DNA of 22,984 nt from Candidatus Bathyarchaeota archaeon (GTDB lineage Archaea > Asgardarchaeota > Lokiarchaeia > Sigyniarchaeales > Sigyniarchaeaceae), in assembly GCA_014729935.1 (NCBI GenBank), contig WJJB01000473.1:1-22984 (forward strand), given 5' to 3'. The notes under the pieces are model-generated. The model searched no databases and was not told the origin of the DNA. It worked only from the letters and a program-made list of their open reading frames with translations. Positions 1 through 8,375 of this stretch are shown here, piece after piece (position 1 is the first letter of the stretch; each line of letters opens with the position of its first letter). Position numbers and translations under genes: made by a program.

Positions 1-684
1 GAGGAGAGGAAAAAAAAATGGCTCAAATTTGCAAAAGATAACGATAACATGACCTTGTCGAAGCTGCTTCGTACAGCAGTGGAGTTTTATATCAACGTGC
101 ACTCCATGATTCCAAATTTTAAGTCCTTTTCAAAGATCACCCACGATCTCAAGGAACCCCTCACCTCCATCAACGGTATCGCTCATATTCTCATAGAAAA
201 ATACAAGGATAACTTGGATAGCGATATCCTGTTCAATATCAATGAAATTCTTGAACGGAGCAAGGATCTAGAACAAAAAATTACCGAAATCCTTGAAATC
301 GAGAAGATCGAGGATGAATCCTTTGACATCTTGATCGTCGATGATGATATGTCTACCATAAAGGTTTTATGCAGGTATTTCGATTTAAAGGGATTTTCCT
401 GCAAGGGAATGAATGGAAGTCTAAGGGTCTTGGATGAAATCAGGATTTACCAACCGAAGGTAGTTCTCCTTGATGTCATCCTTCCTGAAATCGATGGGTT
501 TGATCTTTGCAAGAAAATCAGGGATGATGATGAAATCAAGGATACTCCCGTTTATTTCATTACCGCTATACCAGGCTACGAGATCGAAAAGAAGATTCCA
601 GAAACAGGCGCCGATGGCTATTTCCTGAAGCCATTCAACTTCCAAAAGCTGGAGATGTTGATAAAGCAGATCAGGGACAAGTGA
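1..684 (+). CDS. response regulator with RHH-like and kinase-dimerisation-like N-terminus (5' partial)
   Basis: The frame is open to the first base of the window, so the gene probably starts upstream; the first ATG inside the window is at 49. Residue numbers here count from that ATG. The stretch from about base 19 to 100 (WLKFAKDNDN, then MTLSKLLRTAVEFYI) looks like a ribbon-helix-helix-type segment, and it runs across the ATG, which argues against 49 being the true start. Residues 29-90 resemble a histidine-kinase dimerisation helix pair with an H-box (H32 in THDLKEPLTS), but no ATP-binding domain follows. Residues 92-211 are a receiver domain: acidic pocket D98-D100, phosphoacceptor D142 (LLDVILP) and K194 (LKPF). 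It probably receives phosphate from a separate kinase; two kinases lie next door. There is no recognised DNA-binding output apart from the RHH-like part. The 3' end overlaps the convergent kinase gene by 14 bases. Confidence 0.8.
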   Translation, partial: EERKKKWLKFAKDNDNMTLSKLLRTAVEFYINVHSMIPNFKSFSKITHDLKEPLTSINGIAHILIEKYKDNLDSDILFNINEILERSKDLEQKITEILEIEKIEDESFDILIVDDDMSTIKVLCRYFDLKGFSCKGMNGSLRVLDEIRIYQPKVVLLDVILPEIDGFDLCKKIRDDDEIKDTPVYFITAIPGYEIEKKIPETGADGYFLKPFNFQKLEMLIKQIRDK

Positions 685-2284
685 TGGCAGGAATCTCGAA
701 CCTGAACTCCGAACCCTTGTTCCTCCCAGCAGAATAGACGTGCAATATCCCGCCATGTGCTTTGACGATATAATTCGCGATGTACAATCCCCAACCCGTG
801 CTTTTTAGTCTCTCGTTCACCGGGGTTTGTGGGCGGTCAAACGATACGCCATAATTAAAAATGGCTTCAATTTCTTCACCAGTAAGCCCAAACCCCGTGT
901 CCTTGATTGAGAAACAAACTTTCCCGGATTCCTTGGCCTCTATTCGAATGCTTGAGGTGCCCCTTGGAGGTGTATTCTTGATGGCATTTGTGACCAAGTT
1001 AGCGATGACAATGGCGATTTTCCTTGGGTCAATCCTCACGTGGAGGGATTCAGGGCCTTGAATACCTATGGAATGTTCATTTCTTGATGCGAGCATTTTC
1101 GTTTCGTTAATGACATTTTTAGTAATCCGAACCAAATCTGTCTCTTCTAATTCCAAGGGAAAATCCCCAGAATGAATGCGAATGATATGTATCATTTCAT
1201 CGAGCAGATCCTTCATTTTCGCGCAATCTTGGGTGATGGCATCAAGCAAATCCTTATCCTTGGAATCAAGCTTGGAATTGCAAAACTTATCTAGTAACTC
1301 GGCAGCACCCAAGATGGATACCATTGGAGTTTTCAACTCGTGTGATACCGTGCGAATCATGAAATTTTTCAAGTTTTCTATCTCCCTCAATCGCCGGTTC
1401 TCTCGTTGCAGGGTTTCCTGGCTCTTTGCGTTCATGATTTCTATTTTAGAAAATAGTTTAAATCCAATCACCCCAAGGAAGAAAAAAATTCCAAGTATCA
1501 TCAACCGGGTCGTGAGCTCGCGTGTCGGTACCTGGTAAAATAAAAGTTCTGCAAAACTCAAGGAGGGATAGAACCTGATATCAAGTAACGTGTCTATCCA
1601 CCAATATGCAAAACCAAGGAGGATCATGATGTAGAGAGTGATTGTTGCTCGTCGTCTGCCGGATGAGCTCTTGAAAGAATTGAGTTCATCACGATGCAAG
1701 ATTTTCTCGATAAATGGAAGCATCAAAAACATCCTCGCAAAAATTATGCACACGAGACCATTTATGGCGTCTTTCAACACCATTAGATTGAGAGCTTCCA
1801 AGGGCATCACCGTGTTCGTGACACGGGGATCCCAAGGCAGCGGGTTCAAATTATAAGACCACCTGAATGCCGTGTACATCCATCCAATGAAGAGCAACCG
1901 AAATATCGATTCAGCCAAGAAAGCATGATATTTCCATGATGCGGTCATCTGCCTTTTCTCGGCAAACCAACCATGCCACGCGATCCACAGGGTGTAAAAC
2001 GGAATGGAGAATAATGCTCCCGCTCCACCCCAGAAAAACCATAGAGTTTGGCATCCCATTCCAATCGTTGCCGAGATAAGACCATATCGCCATCCCCATG
2101 AAAATGTAATTGCAAGAGGGAATAAGTATCCAAAGAAAAAACTTAACGGATTTTCCACGTCAGGAAAGAGATCATGTATGCTTATTTTCAGCGGGAAGAA
2201 ATTGATCATGAATGAAATTAGCCCAAATATCGCTGACACCAAGAACTTGTATTTCCATATCGATCGATCTGCCTTTGTTGTCAT
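671..2284 (-). CDS. membrane sensor histidine kinase
   Basis: A 537-residue sensor kinase. Residues 12-280 hold about eight hydrophobic segments (near 12-31, 47-64, 67-88, 90-105, 121-140, 165-190, 213-231 and 260-277), a polytopic membrane sensor domain that I do not recognise by family. A coiled-coil linker (about 281-308) leads to the HisKA domain with H315 in SHELKTP. The HATPase domain carries an N-box (N429, N433, N437), a G1 box (D462-TGFGL) and a G2 box around GWGLYIANYIVKAHGG (497-512), so it should be active. No receiver domain is attached; the neighbouring response regulator, whose gene it overlaps tail to tail by 14 bases, is a candidate partner (inference). The ATG at 2284 is preceded on its strand by AGGT a few bases upstream, a weak ribosome site. 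The signal sensed is unknown. Confidence 0.9.
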   Translation of the reverse strand: MTTKADRSIWKYKFLVSAIFGLISFMINFFPLKISIHDLFPDVENPLSFFFGYLFPLAITFSWGWRYGLISATIGMGCQTLWFFWGGAGALFSIPFYTLWIAWHGWFAEKRQMTASWKYHAFLAESIFRLLFIGWMYTAFRWSYNLNPLPWDPRVTNTVMPLEALNLMVLKDAINGLVCIIFARMFLMLPFIEKILHRDELNSFKSSSGRRRATITLYIMILLGFAYWWIDTLLDIRFYPSLSFAELLFYQVPTRELTTRLMILGIFFFLGVIGFKLFSKIEIMNAKSQETLQRENRRLREIENLKNFMIRTVSHELKTPMVSILGAAELLDKFCNSKLDSKDKDLLDAITQDCAKMKDLLDEMIHIIRIHSGDFPLELEETDLVRITKNVINETKMLASRNEHSIGIQGPESLHVRIDPRKIAIVIANLVTNAIKNTPPRGTSSIRIEAKESGKVCFSIKDTGFGLTGEEIEAIFNYGVSFDRPQTPVNERLKSTGWGLYIANYIVKAHGGILHVYSAGRNKGSEFRFEIPAITCP

Positions 2285-2410
2285 GTTACCTTCAATGATG
2301 CTAGGGGAGATTTCCTGCCAAATTGGGACAGCAACTGAGTATTAGGACTATTCCAGTTCCTTATTGTAGGTCATCTTTCCCACATGGTTACAGTACTTAG
2401 AGTAATACAC

Positions 2411-2420
2411 CTATAAATGT
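2411..2420 (-). promoter_or_regulatory. possible TATA box for the membrane kinase
   Basis: On the minus strand this reads ACATTTATAG. It would start a transcript near 2390 with a leader of about 105 bases before the kinase ATG at 2284. No other good candidate is nearer. The assignment is by eye only. Confidence 0.3.
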
Positions 2421-2528
2421 TCCAAACTTTTGAGCCATGAGCCTTTTAAGTCTTGACTAGGGAATTTTGCTTCAAGATGTCTTTTTTTTCTTACTTTGGT
2501 TGTAATGAATGAACGCATAGTTTTTCGA

Positions 2529-2568
2529 GTGGATCTCAACGTGGATGAAGTGGATCATCATATTTAAT
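2529..2568 (+). promoter_or_regulatory. promoter of the soluble kinase with three GTGGAT repeats
   Basis: TATTTAAT at 2561-2568 is a fair archaeal TATA box and predicts a start near 2590, about 26 bases before the ATG at 2616. Directly upstream are three copies of GTGGAT (2529-2534, 2541-2546, 2550-2555), which could be sites for an activator. The remainder of the 331-base gap (2285-2615) contains an eight-T run near 2482-2489 and no convincing ORF or RNA. Confidence 0.4.
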
Positions 2569-2615
2569 TTCTTGAACACATAGAACAATTAATATTGTCA
2601 TATAATCATATATGA

Positions 2616-5585
2616 ATGGGGAAGTTGTTATCCTTTGTGGGATTTCGCTTGCAACTACCTGAGTATTCGTTAAAATTGATCGGATGCGTGCTCATGGTTC
2701 CAGTTGATATGATGAGATTGATACCTGCATTGTTAATGGAAAAGAATGGGAAGGTTAGCTGGATCAATGCAGAAGCCATCCAGAAGCTAGCAAGTATCAT
2801 GGGGGATATTATGGCTCCTTCCAAGCTTTCAGGAATGATCGCGAGCCATGACGCTAGTAATTTATCTCGAAAGCACTTGGACGGGCAATGGATGAATGCA
2901 CGACCAGTTAATGTAAATCCAGTGCCTGCAACAAGTGATGATGGACAATTGAAATTACATATAGTTGAATTAACCGGGGAAAATATCCCAAATAATGATC
3001 ATTGGAAGGAATTACCAATTCATGACAAAGGGGGAACCATTTGCCACTTTCTTCTCTGGCACGTGCCCATGAAGCGCCCCGAGCGCGTTCCATTGAACGA
3101 TGATGCCGAATTAGCCATGGCAATGATCAAGGAAACAAGCACTGCCTTGTCACTTGACACGAACTTGCTTGGCAGGTTGGAATTATGCGTGGATTTGATC
3201 AGGCGCATAGGAGAAATCGATCTTGCAGCCATGTACATCAAGAAGGAAGCCACAAAACTGATCTTGGGACATGGGTGGGTGGAAGAATGTAAAGAATTGC
3301 AGGAGCCAGGAGATTCCGGATTCAGGAAATGTGTCTCAATTGATAATGTGTTGAACTTGGAGAAGGAAGGGGGAAAAACATTGGAAGGCATCCTCTTCAA
3401 TGAAGGATTCACCTCGGTTACATCGTTACATGCTTTTCCACTGGTTTTTAACAAAAACCTCCTCGGTTTGCTAGTAATTGGCACGAAATCTGCCGAGGAA
3501 ATACCAACCTCTTGCAAATTAACTCTGGAAGCGATTTCATCGCAAATGCAGTCCGCTATACACTATGAATCCACCTTCAAGCGGCAGGAATACGAGATCG
3601 TTGCTCAAGAATCCATCCTGGAAGATCTTGATATTGGATTCTTGAAGTACGATGAACATGGAAGGATAAGCCTTGCAAGCAAGGGTGCAGCTAGAATCAT
3701 GCAATGCAACCAAGGGGACCTACTTGGGAAACAAGTGCAATCTTTCATTGCGTGCATCAGCGACGCGTATGGTCAAGATGGTCATGCATTGCTATTTCCA
3801 AGTACTAGGAAGGAATTCGAGACGGTCATCTTCAACGGGAACATGGGAAGGATAGCCGTGAGGTGCACCTCGTGCAAGGTGCCGGGAGCATCCAACCATC
3901 ACATCCTTGAATTCAACCAGCTTGATGGCAAGATACGGGAACCCATCGAGAAGGTAACATTCCCCCGTCCGAAGAACCTTGTTACAAGGATAGCCATGGA
4001 ATTCATGAACGTGTCGGTCGAAGGGATGGATGCGAGCATTAATACGATGATGGAAATGCTTTGCGAATCGTTGAACATCAATTCCTGCACGATTTATCTC
4101 AAGGACCCCGAAAAAACGCACCGGTTCATGGCAAAGCATCAATGGAACAAGCAGGGGGAGATGGGTAATAATTTCCCGTCAACGGTCACCTTTCCCCGCA
4201 AGCTCGACTTTAACACCAAGATCATAAACATATACGATCCGAAATACAAATCGGAAGAAACATTGGTACTAGAATCGATCTTCTCCCTTGCTTGGGCAAA
4301 GAGCGCCATCTTGTTACCATTGAAAGTTGGAAATGAGAATCTTGGATTCATTGGATGTGCCAGAATTCTCGAACATTCCACGTGGTTGAAGAAAGAGATT
4401 GAATTCCTCTTAACCGCTGCAAGCCTCTTCGGAAGTGCCTTGCATAGACAACAATATGAAACCATGATCATGGATTCCGAGGAGAGATACAAGGCACTCA
4501 TCAAGACATCGCCTAACCTAATCATCTTGGTTGATGAAAATGAGATAATTGTGGATATCAACCAAGATGAAATTTTTAACACCGAGACACAAGCTTTCAT
4601 AGGAGAAAGTATTGAGAAGGTCGCCATGCATTTTTCCCTCAATGTCCCGTTCATTACAGAGAAAATGGAATCAATTATGGAGGGGGATTTCATAACACCG
4701 TTTTATTTCGAGATTCTCGTTGATGGAAACAAGCATTGGATCGAAACAAGGGCTAGCGCCGTTCATTTCGGGAACACGTGTTATTACCAGCTCGTCTTGA
4801 TGGACATTACCAACCGGATCAAGGCGGATATCCTTGCAAAGGAGCGTGATAACAAGGTAAACCAACTTGAAGAGCTTCGAACCCAGTTCCTTTACCGTGC
4901 CTCACACGAGTTAAAAACACCATTGAATGCTATTCACGGTGCTGTCCAGATCATTAACAATTTTTACGTGGAGGAAATAACGGACGATTTGAAGCATCTC
5001 TTGGACATTATCAACCAAGGAAGCACCAGGTTGCAACTTTCCATTGAACAAATCATCGATTCCATGAATCTTGAAACAGGTTACTTATCCTTGGAGCAAT
5101 CCATGGCTAACATTGTTGATCTTGTCGAGGATTGCTTGATTCAATTCGAGGAAAAATTCGAAAGTAGGAATATCATGCTTTCATTTGAATCACCACCAGA
5201 AATAACCCTATTCATTGATGAGGGGCGTATCCGACAAGTGTTTTCGGAATTGGTTGAGAATGCTCTCAAGAACTCACAATGGGGCGGGACGATCTCAGTG
5301 AAAGTGAAAAGAAATAATGGAGCTGTTCAAGTTTCCGTGCAGGATTCCGGCGTGGGGCTCACGTTTGAAGAAATGAACAAGTTATTCAAGAAATTCGGGA
5401 AGATAGAAAGGTATGGAAAGGGATTTAACGTCATCACTGAAGGGCATGGATTTGGCTTGTACCTGGCAAAGGAGATTGTTGAAACGCATGGAGGGCGAAT
5501 CTGGGCAGAATCACCTGGCAGAAACATGGGTGCAACATTCATTTTCGAGCTACCACGTGTTCCCGTGATTAACACCCGGGAATGA
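2616..5585 (+). CDS. soluble multi-domain (PAS/GAF) sensor histidine kinase
   Basis: A 989-residue kinase without membrane segments. Domains in order as judged by eye: PAS-like (about 35-120), GAF-like (about 165-315), PAS-like (about 325-435), GAF-like (about 455-612), PAS (about 618-735, beginning SEERYKALIKTSPNLIILVD), HisKA with H764 in SHELKTP, and HATPase with N-box N882, G1 box D910-SGVGL and G2 box GHGFGLYLAKEIVETHGG (943-960). The repeated PAS and GAF domains suggest sensing of a cytoplasmic ligand or redox state; no haem or flavin residues can be assigned. No receiver domain is fused. It lies divergent from the membrane kinase. The start is uncertain: ATG at 2616 fits the TATA box at 2561, but the PAS fold only begins near residue 33, so ATGs at 2694, 2709 or 2712 are possible. 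Confidence 0.9.
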   Translation: MGKLLSFVGFRLQLPEYSLKLIGCVLMVPVDMMRLIPALLMEKNGKVSWINAEAIQKLASIMGDIMAPSKLSGMIASHDASNLSRKHLDGQWMNARPVNVNPVPATSDDGQLKLHIVELTGENIPNNDHWKELPIHDKGGTICHFLLWHVPMKRPERVPLNDDAELAMAMIKETSTALSLDTNLLGRLELCVDLIRRIGEIDLAAMYIKKEATKLILGHGWVEECKELQEPGDSGFRKCVSIDNVLNLEKEGGKTLEGILFNEGFTSVTSLHAFPLVFNKNLLGLLVIGTKSAEEIPTSCKLTLEAISSQMQSAIHYESTFKRQEYEIVAQESILEDLDIGFLKYDEHGRISLASKGAARIMQCNQGDLLGKQVQSFIACISDAYGQDGHALLFPSTRKEFETVIFNGNMGRIAVRCTSCKVPGASNHHILEFNQLDGKIREPIEKVTFPRPKNLVTRIAMEFMNVSVEGMDASINTMMEMLCESLNINSCTIYLKDPEKTHRFMAKHQWNKQGEMGNNFPSTVTFPRKLDFNTKIINIYDPKYKSEETLVLESIFSLAWAKSAILLPLKVGNENLGFIGCARILEHSTWLKKEIEFLLTAASLFGSALHRQQYETMIMDSEERYKALIKTSPNLIILVDENEIIVDINQDEIFNTETQAFIGESIEKVAMHFSLNVPFITEKMESIMEGDFITPFYFEILVDGNKHWIETRASAVHFGNTCYYQLVLMDITNRIKADILAKERDNKVNQLEELRTQFLYRASHELKTPLNAIHGAVQIINNFYVEEITDDLKHLLDIINQGSTRLQLSIEQIIDSMNLETGYLSLEQSMANIVDLVEDCLIQFEEKFESRNIMLSFESPPEITLFIDEGRIRQVFSELVENALKNSQWGGTISVKVKRNNGAVQVSVQDSGVGLTFEEMNKLFKKFGKIERYGKGFNVITEGHGFGLYLAKEIVETHGGRIWAESPGRNMGATFIFELPRVPVINTRE

Positions 5586-5635
5586 GATGCACCCATGGTC
5601 ACATTTTAGGTTTTCAAGCCATGGAAAAAACGTTA

Positions 5636-5695
5636 GCATCCCAGCCTTAAGGATCACAGGCTGCATGGATGCAGGTTACATGCGATAATCCTTAA
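5636..5695. other. hairpin with pseudoknot potential between convergent genes; possible bidirectional terminator
   Basis: GCATCC (5636-5641) pairs with GGATGC (5667-5672), and CAGCCT (5642-5647) with AGGCTG (5658-5663), giving a 12-bp stem with only a 3-base bulge (CAT). The loop and last stem base, TTAAGGAT (5647-5654), are exactly complementary to ATCCTTAA (5688-5695), so an H-type pseudoknot or a competing second hairpin is possible. The element fills most of the 121-base gap between two convergent genes. A T-run (5702-5706) follows in the plus direction. A role in 3'-end formation is an inference. Confidence 0.5.
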
Positions 5696-5706
5696 AATGC
5701 TGTTTT

Positions 5707-8241
5707 TCATGTCGCGGGAGCCCTGGAATCCCAATGTATCTCTACCAATCCCTTCTCGCTTCCACCACGGCCATCGAGATGCAATTCCAACCGTGAGAGC
5801 GATGCATCGTATTTCCAATTGGTGAAATTCTCGCTTGACACCAATATCTTAATCGGTCGCATTTTCGCGTGCAAGAGAATGTCCAAGGATTCACCCGGCA
5901 GGAGCTTGATGGAAAACATGAGTTTTTCCCCGTCTAGTGATACATCCGACACCAGGTTTCGAGCCATGGGGATGAACTTGTTGATGCATCCCACCAATGC
6001 AACGCCATCTATAAGGTATGGGGCAAAAATGAGATACCTGTAATTCATGTACCGCTTGGGAAGGGAGATTCCCGTGCTTGGTTTCACGGGTTGCATGGTT
6101 CCCGCTTGGAAATCGTATAGAATTCCCTCCTGGTCGCAATATCCCATCTGTGCCAAGGTCACGGATGCATCCTTGACTTTTCTTGGCCAAAATGACACCG
6201 AAACCACGTACCTCCATGTCCAATCTCCTATCACCGTCCAAGTATCCATGATGTAGGGCTTCTGGTGAATCCTGAACATGAGATCGTTCGGCGTGATGGG
6301 TCTATCTGGTTTTAGTAATTCTCCATCATGGGAACAGGTGCGCCCGATGAGGTTCGCATCCAAGTACTTGGGCCTGTCGCCAGGGCATACCAAACCCCCC
6401 CCAAGAACGCTCAAGAGTGCCATGAATCTCGGGTATTTCTCCCTGTAGAGAAATTGATGGGTGAAGATGGAAGTTGTTTTTGAGTAAAACACGTCATAGG
6501 AAGGCCAGATGCCGATAGCCCAACAGAGCATGTTCGCCTGCGTGATATCCGTAATGTAAAATTCCTTTGGAGCCCTAGCCCAGTAATCGCCCCCCGTTCT
6601 CGCATTCGTGACTGCGGGAAGTTTCAATGCTTGCAGGAATGCACCTGGGGGTGCCATGCAGTATTGAATAGTGAGTCCATGGCTTGCAGCCGCTTCACCC
6701 ATCCACGTGAGCAAATTCTCCCCGGCGTTGATATTTTCCCTGAGCAATGGAATACCGTTGAACATGGTCGTGATCCAATCCTGTTCATAGTGGAAGATAC
6801 CCATTTCCTTCGCAGACGCCATGATGTCATCCCAGAATCTCTTTTCTATTGGTAAAATCCCGAAATCGCACTTGTATACCTGATAATCATTAGCATATGA
6901 TGAATCGGGGGCAAACCATCTGGCATGGGCAGCAAGGGGTAATCCCAACTTGTCCTTGAATTGCCGCAAGCCATTGGGGAAGTGTTCTTCCTTTGGTGTC
7001 CATGTATCTGCTCCCCCCTTTGCAAGTCCCTTCACCAAGGGCGCAAACCATTTCTTGGGAGGTTTCGTCCAACTTTTCTTTGGGAGCTTCTTATACCACC
7101 AAGAATCCAACTGGAGATACCTGAAGGGAATGTCTTTCTTGTCGAAGGTATTTTTTGCCTCGAGCAATGTCTCCTCGTAATTCACCCCTTTTTCTGTTCG
7201 ATAATAATAATACGCGCCGTTATCCGTCCAGTATCCCAGCGTGGCGGTGGCAACGTCGTCCAGTGGATCCCGTGGAGGCACGCCATGCACTTGCTGGAGA
7301 AGCTCCCCCCAATCTACCAGTGCTTGATTGATACCCGTGGATAACATGAGAATAGACGATTGCTGGTATCCTGCAGGAATCTCCTTTACCTGGCCCTCGA
7401 TGCCATGGAAAAGAACCGGTGTCTTGGATACATCATGCATCACGTTTGACGTGTCCTTATCATCCATCCCTTCCTCCTGGTTTGGTTGAAACAATCCAGT
7501 GCGTCCTACCATGAACCTATCCATGGGCCCGAATACCAGGGAATTCAATTGATTATCGTACAAGACTACTGGTCCCTGGGTGCTGGTGTTTGCGAGATCC
7601 TTGATGGGAGGTGCAAATACTTGCACCTTGAATCCAAACACGCGCCTGTTGGGGGCATCCAGCTTGAATGCGGGAAAAATGCAACACGGGTGGTCCCGGC
7701 GCCCGGTGCTTGTTCCCTCCACGCCACTTGGGAACTCGATGATGAATTGTACAAATGGAGCCCCCTTTAAGGAAAGAATGCTCGTGATCACCTTCGTACC
7801 CGTGCCAGGTATCTTCCACGTGGCTCGATTAAGAGATGCGCTCCCCAGCTTGGTAATCACCCCATCTTCCCTATCCGTGGATAGGAGCTCAAGTGATCCC
7901 TCGATGATATATCCTTGCTCACCACAAGGGATATCACTTCCACATCCCGCGGTGAATGACTTCCCGTTTTCAGTAACCACCAATCCCCCCTCGGCCAAAT
8001 TCCTGCCATTACCGAAAGAAATACTGTAACTACCGTCATCATCATTGACCAAGACATAAGGCGTGTCATCCTGATCTTGACCTGGCCTTGGTTCCGCTAC
8101 CAGGACATCATCACCGGGCTCGTACGTCGCGTTTAACTTTTTCGCAAGAACCTTCCACACGATGGGAGCGAGGATGTATAGGAGGAAAAACACGCCCGCG
8201 ATTATCAATGGAATGATGAAGGCTAGCATCCATGATTGCAT
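5707..8241 (-). CDS. membrane-anchored alpha-galactosidase-like glycoside hydrolase (GH36/clan GH-D type)
   Basis: An 844-residue protein. Residues 7-29 form one hydrophobic helix and the rest is soluble. Residues 60-320 look like the N-terminal beta-sandwich of GH36-type enzymes. From about 330 a TIM barrel is recognisable: LGYWTDNGAYYYY (335-347), YLQLDSWWY (375-383, the usual QLDDGW-type strand), FHYEQDWI (483-490), GGDYWARAPKEF (550-561) and a late GGGLVCPGDRP (614-623). D488 and D552 are reasonable candidates for catalytic or substrate-binding acids. A small beta domain ends the protein, as in raffinose-synthase-type GH36. Substrate cannot be fixed; alpha-galactosides are a guess. Oddly, the positive charges (K30, K34, K35) follow the helix, which by the positive-inside rule would leave the catalytic domain in the cytoplasm. 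An AT-rich box at 8267-8275 lies about 30 bases upstream of the ATG, so the mRNA is nearly leaderless. Confidence 0.75.
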   Translation of the reverse strand: MQSWMLAFIIPLIIAGVFFLLYILAPIVWKVLAKKLNATYEPGDDVLVAEPRPGQDQDDTPYVLVNDDDGSYSISFGNGRNLAEGGLVVTENGKSFTAGCGSDIPCGEQGYIIEGSLELLSTDREDGVITKLGSASLNRATWKIPGTGTKVITSILSLKGAPFVQFIIEFPSGVEGTSTGRRDHPCCIFPAFKLDAPNRRVFGFKVQVFAPPIKDLANTSTQGPVVLYDNQLNSLVFGPMDRFMVGRTGLFQPNQEEGMDDKDTSNVMHDVSKTPVLFHGIEGQVKEIPAGYQQSSILMLSTGINQALVDWGELLQQVHGVPPRDPLDDVATATLGYWTDNGAYYYYRTEKGVNYEETLLEAKNTFDKKDIPFRYLQLDSWWYKKLPKKSWTKPPKKWFAPLVKGLAKGGADTWTPKEEHFPNGLRQFKDKLGLPLAAHARWFAPDSSYANDYQVYKCDFGILPIEKRFWDDIMASAKEMGIFHYEQDWITTMFNGIPLLRENINAGENLLTWMGEAAASHGLTIQYCMAPPGAFLQALKLPAVTNARTGGDYWARAPKEFYITDITQANMLCWAIGIWPSYDVFYSKTTSIFTHQFLYREKYPRFMALLSVLGGGLVCPGDRPKYLDANLIGRTCSHDGELLKPDRPITPNDLMFRIHQKPYIMDTWTVIGDWTWRYVVSVSFWPRKVKDASVTLAQMGYCDQEGILYDFQAGTMQPVKPSTGISLPKRYMNYRYLIFAPYLIDGVALVGCINKFIPMARNLVSDVSLDGEKLMFSIKLLPGESLDILLHAKMRPIKILVSSENFTNWKYDASLSRLELHLDGRGGSEKGLVEIHWDSRAPAT

Positions 8242-8266
8242 TATAGGTTAGCTTGACTTCCTTACC

Positions 8267-8275
8267 AAATAAATT
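8267..8275. promoter_or_regulatory. shared AT-rich box in a divergent promoter region
   Basis: AAATAAATT is the only good TATA-like sequence in the 134-base gap between the divergent GH36-like and beta-galactosidase genes. On the minus strand it is centred about 30 bases before the ATG at 8241. On the plus strand it predicts a start near 8296, giving an 80-base leader before the ATG at 8376. Confidence 0.4.
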
Positions 8276-8324
8276 GCATGGTCCCGCGCTCATGAACGAA
8301 TTCAAAAGACATGCATTCCTCCCT

Positions 8325-8342
8325 TTCAAGTGATTCAAGTGA
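8325..8342 (+). repeat. tandem 9-bp repeat in the beta-galactosidase leader
   Basis: Two exact adjacent copies of TTCAAGTGA (8325-8333 and 8334-8342), followed by TTGA. They lie just downstream of the predicted transcription start of the beta-galactosidase gene, where an archaeal repressor would typically bind. The operator role is inferred from position only. Confidence 0.35.
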
Positions 8343-8375
8343 TTGACTCGCAAAAGAAGGAACGGTTGATCGTCC

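Noticed and set aside
18..41. Short ATG ORF after GAGGAGAGGA at the left edge
   Set aside because: Only seven codons; the frame of the response regulator is open through it to base 1 and carries a family-like sequence.
1843..1851. GGTTCAAAT, resembling a tRNA T-loop
   Set aside because: It lies inside the kinase coding sequence and no acceptor, D or anticodon stems surround it. No tRNA or rRNA was found in the window.
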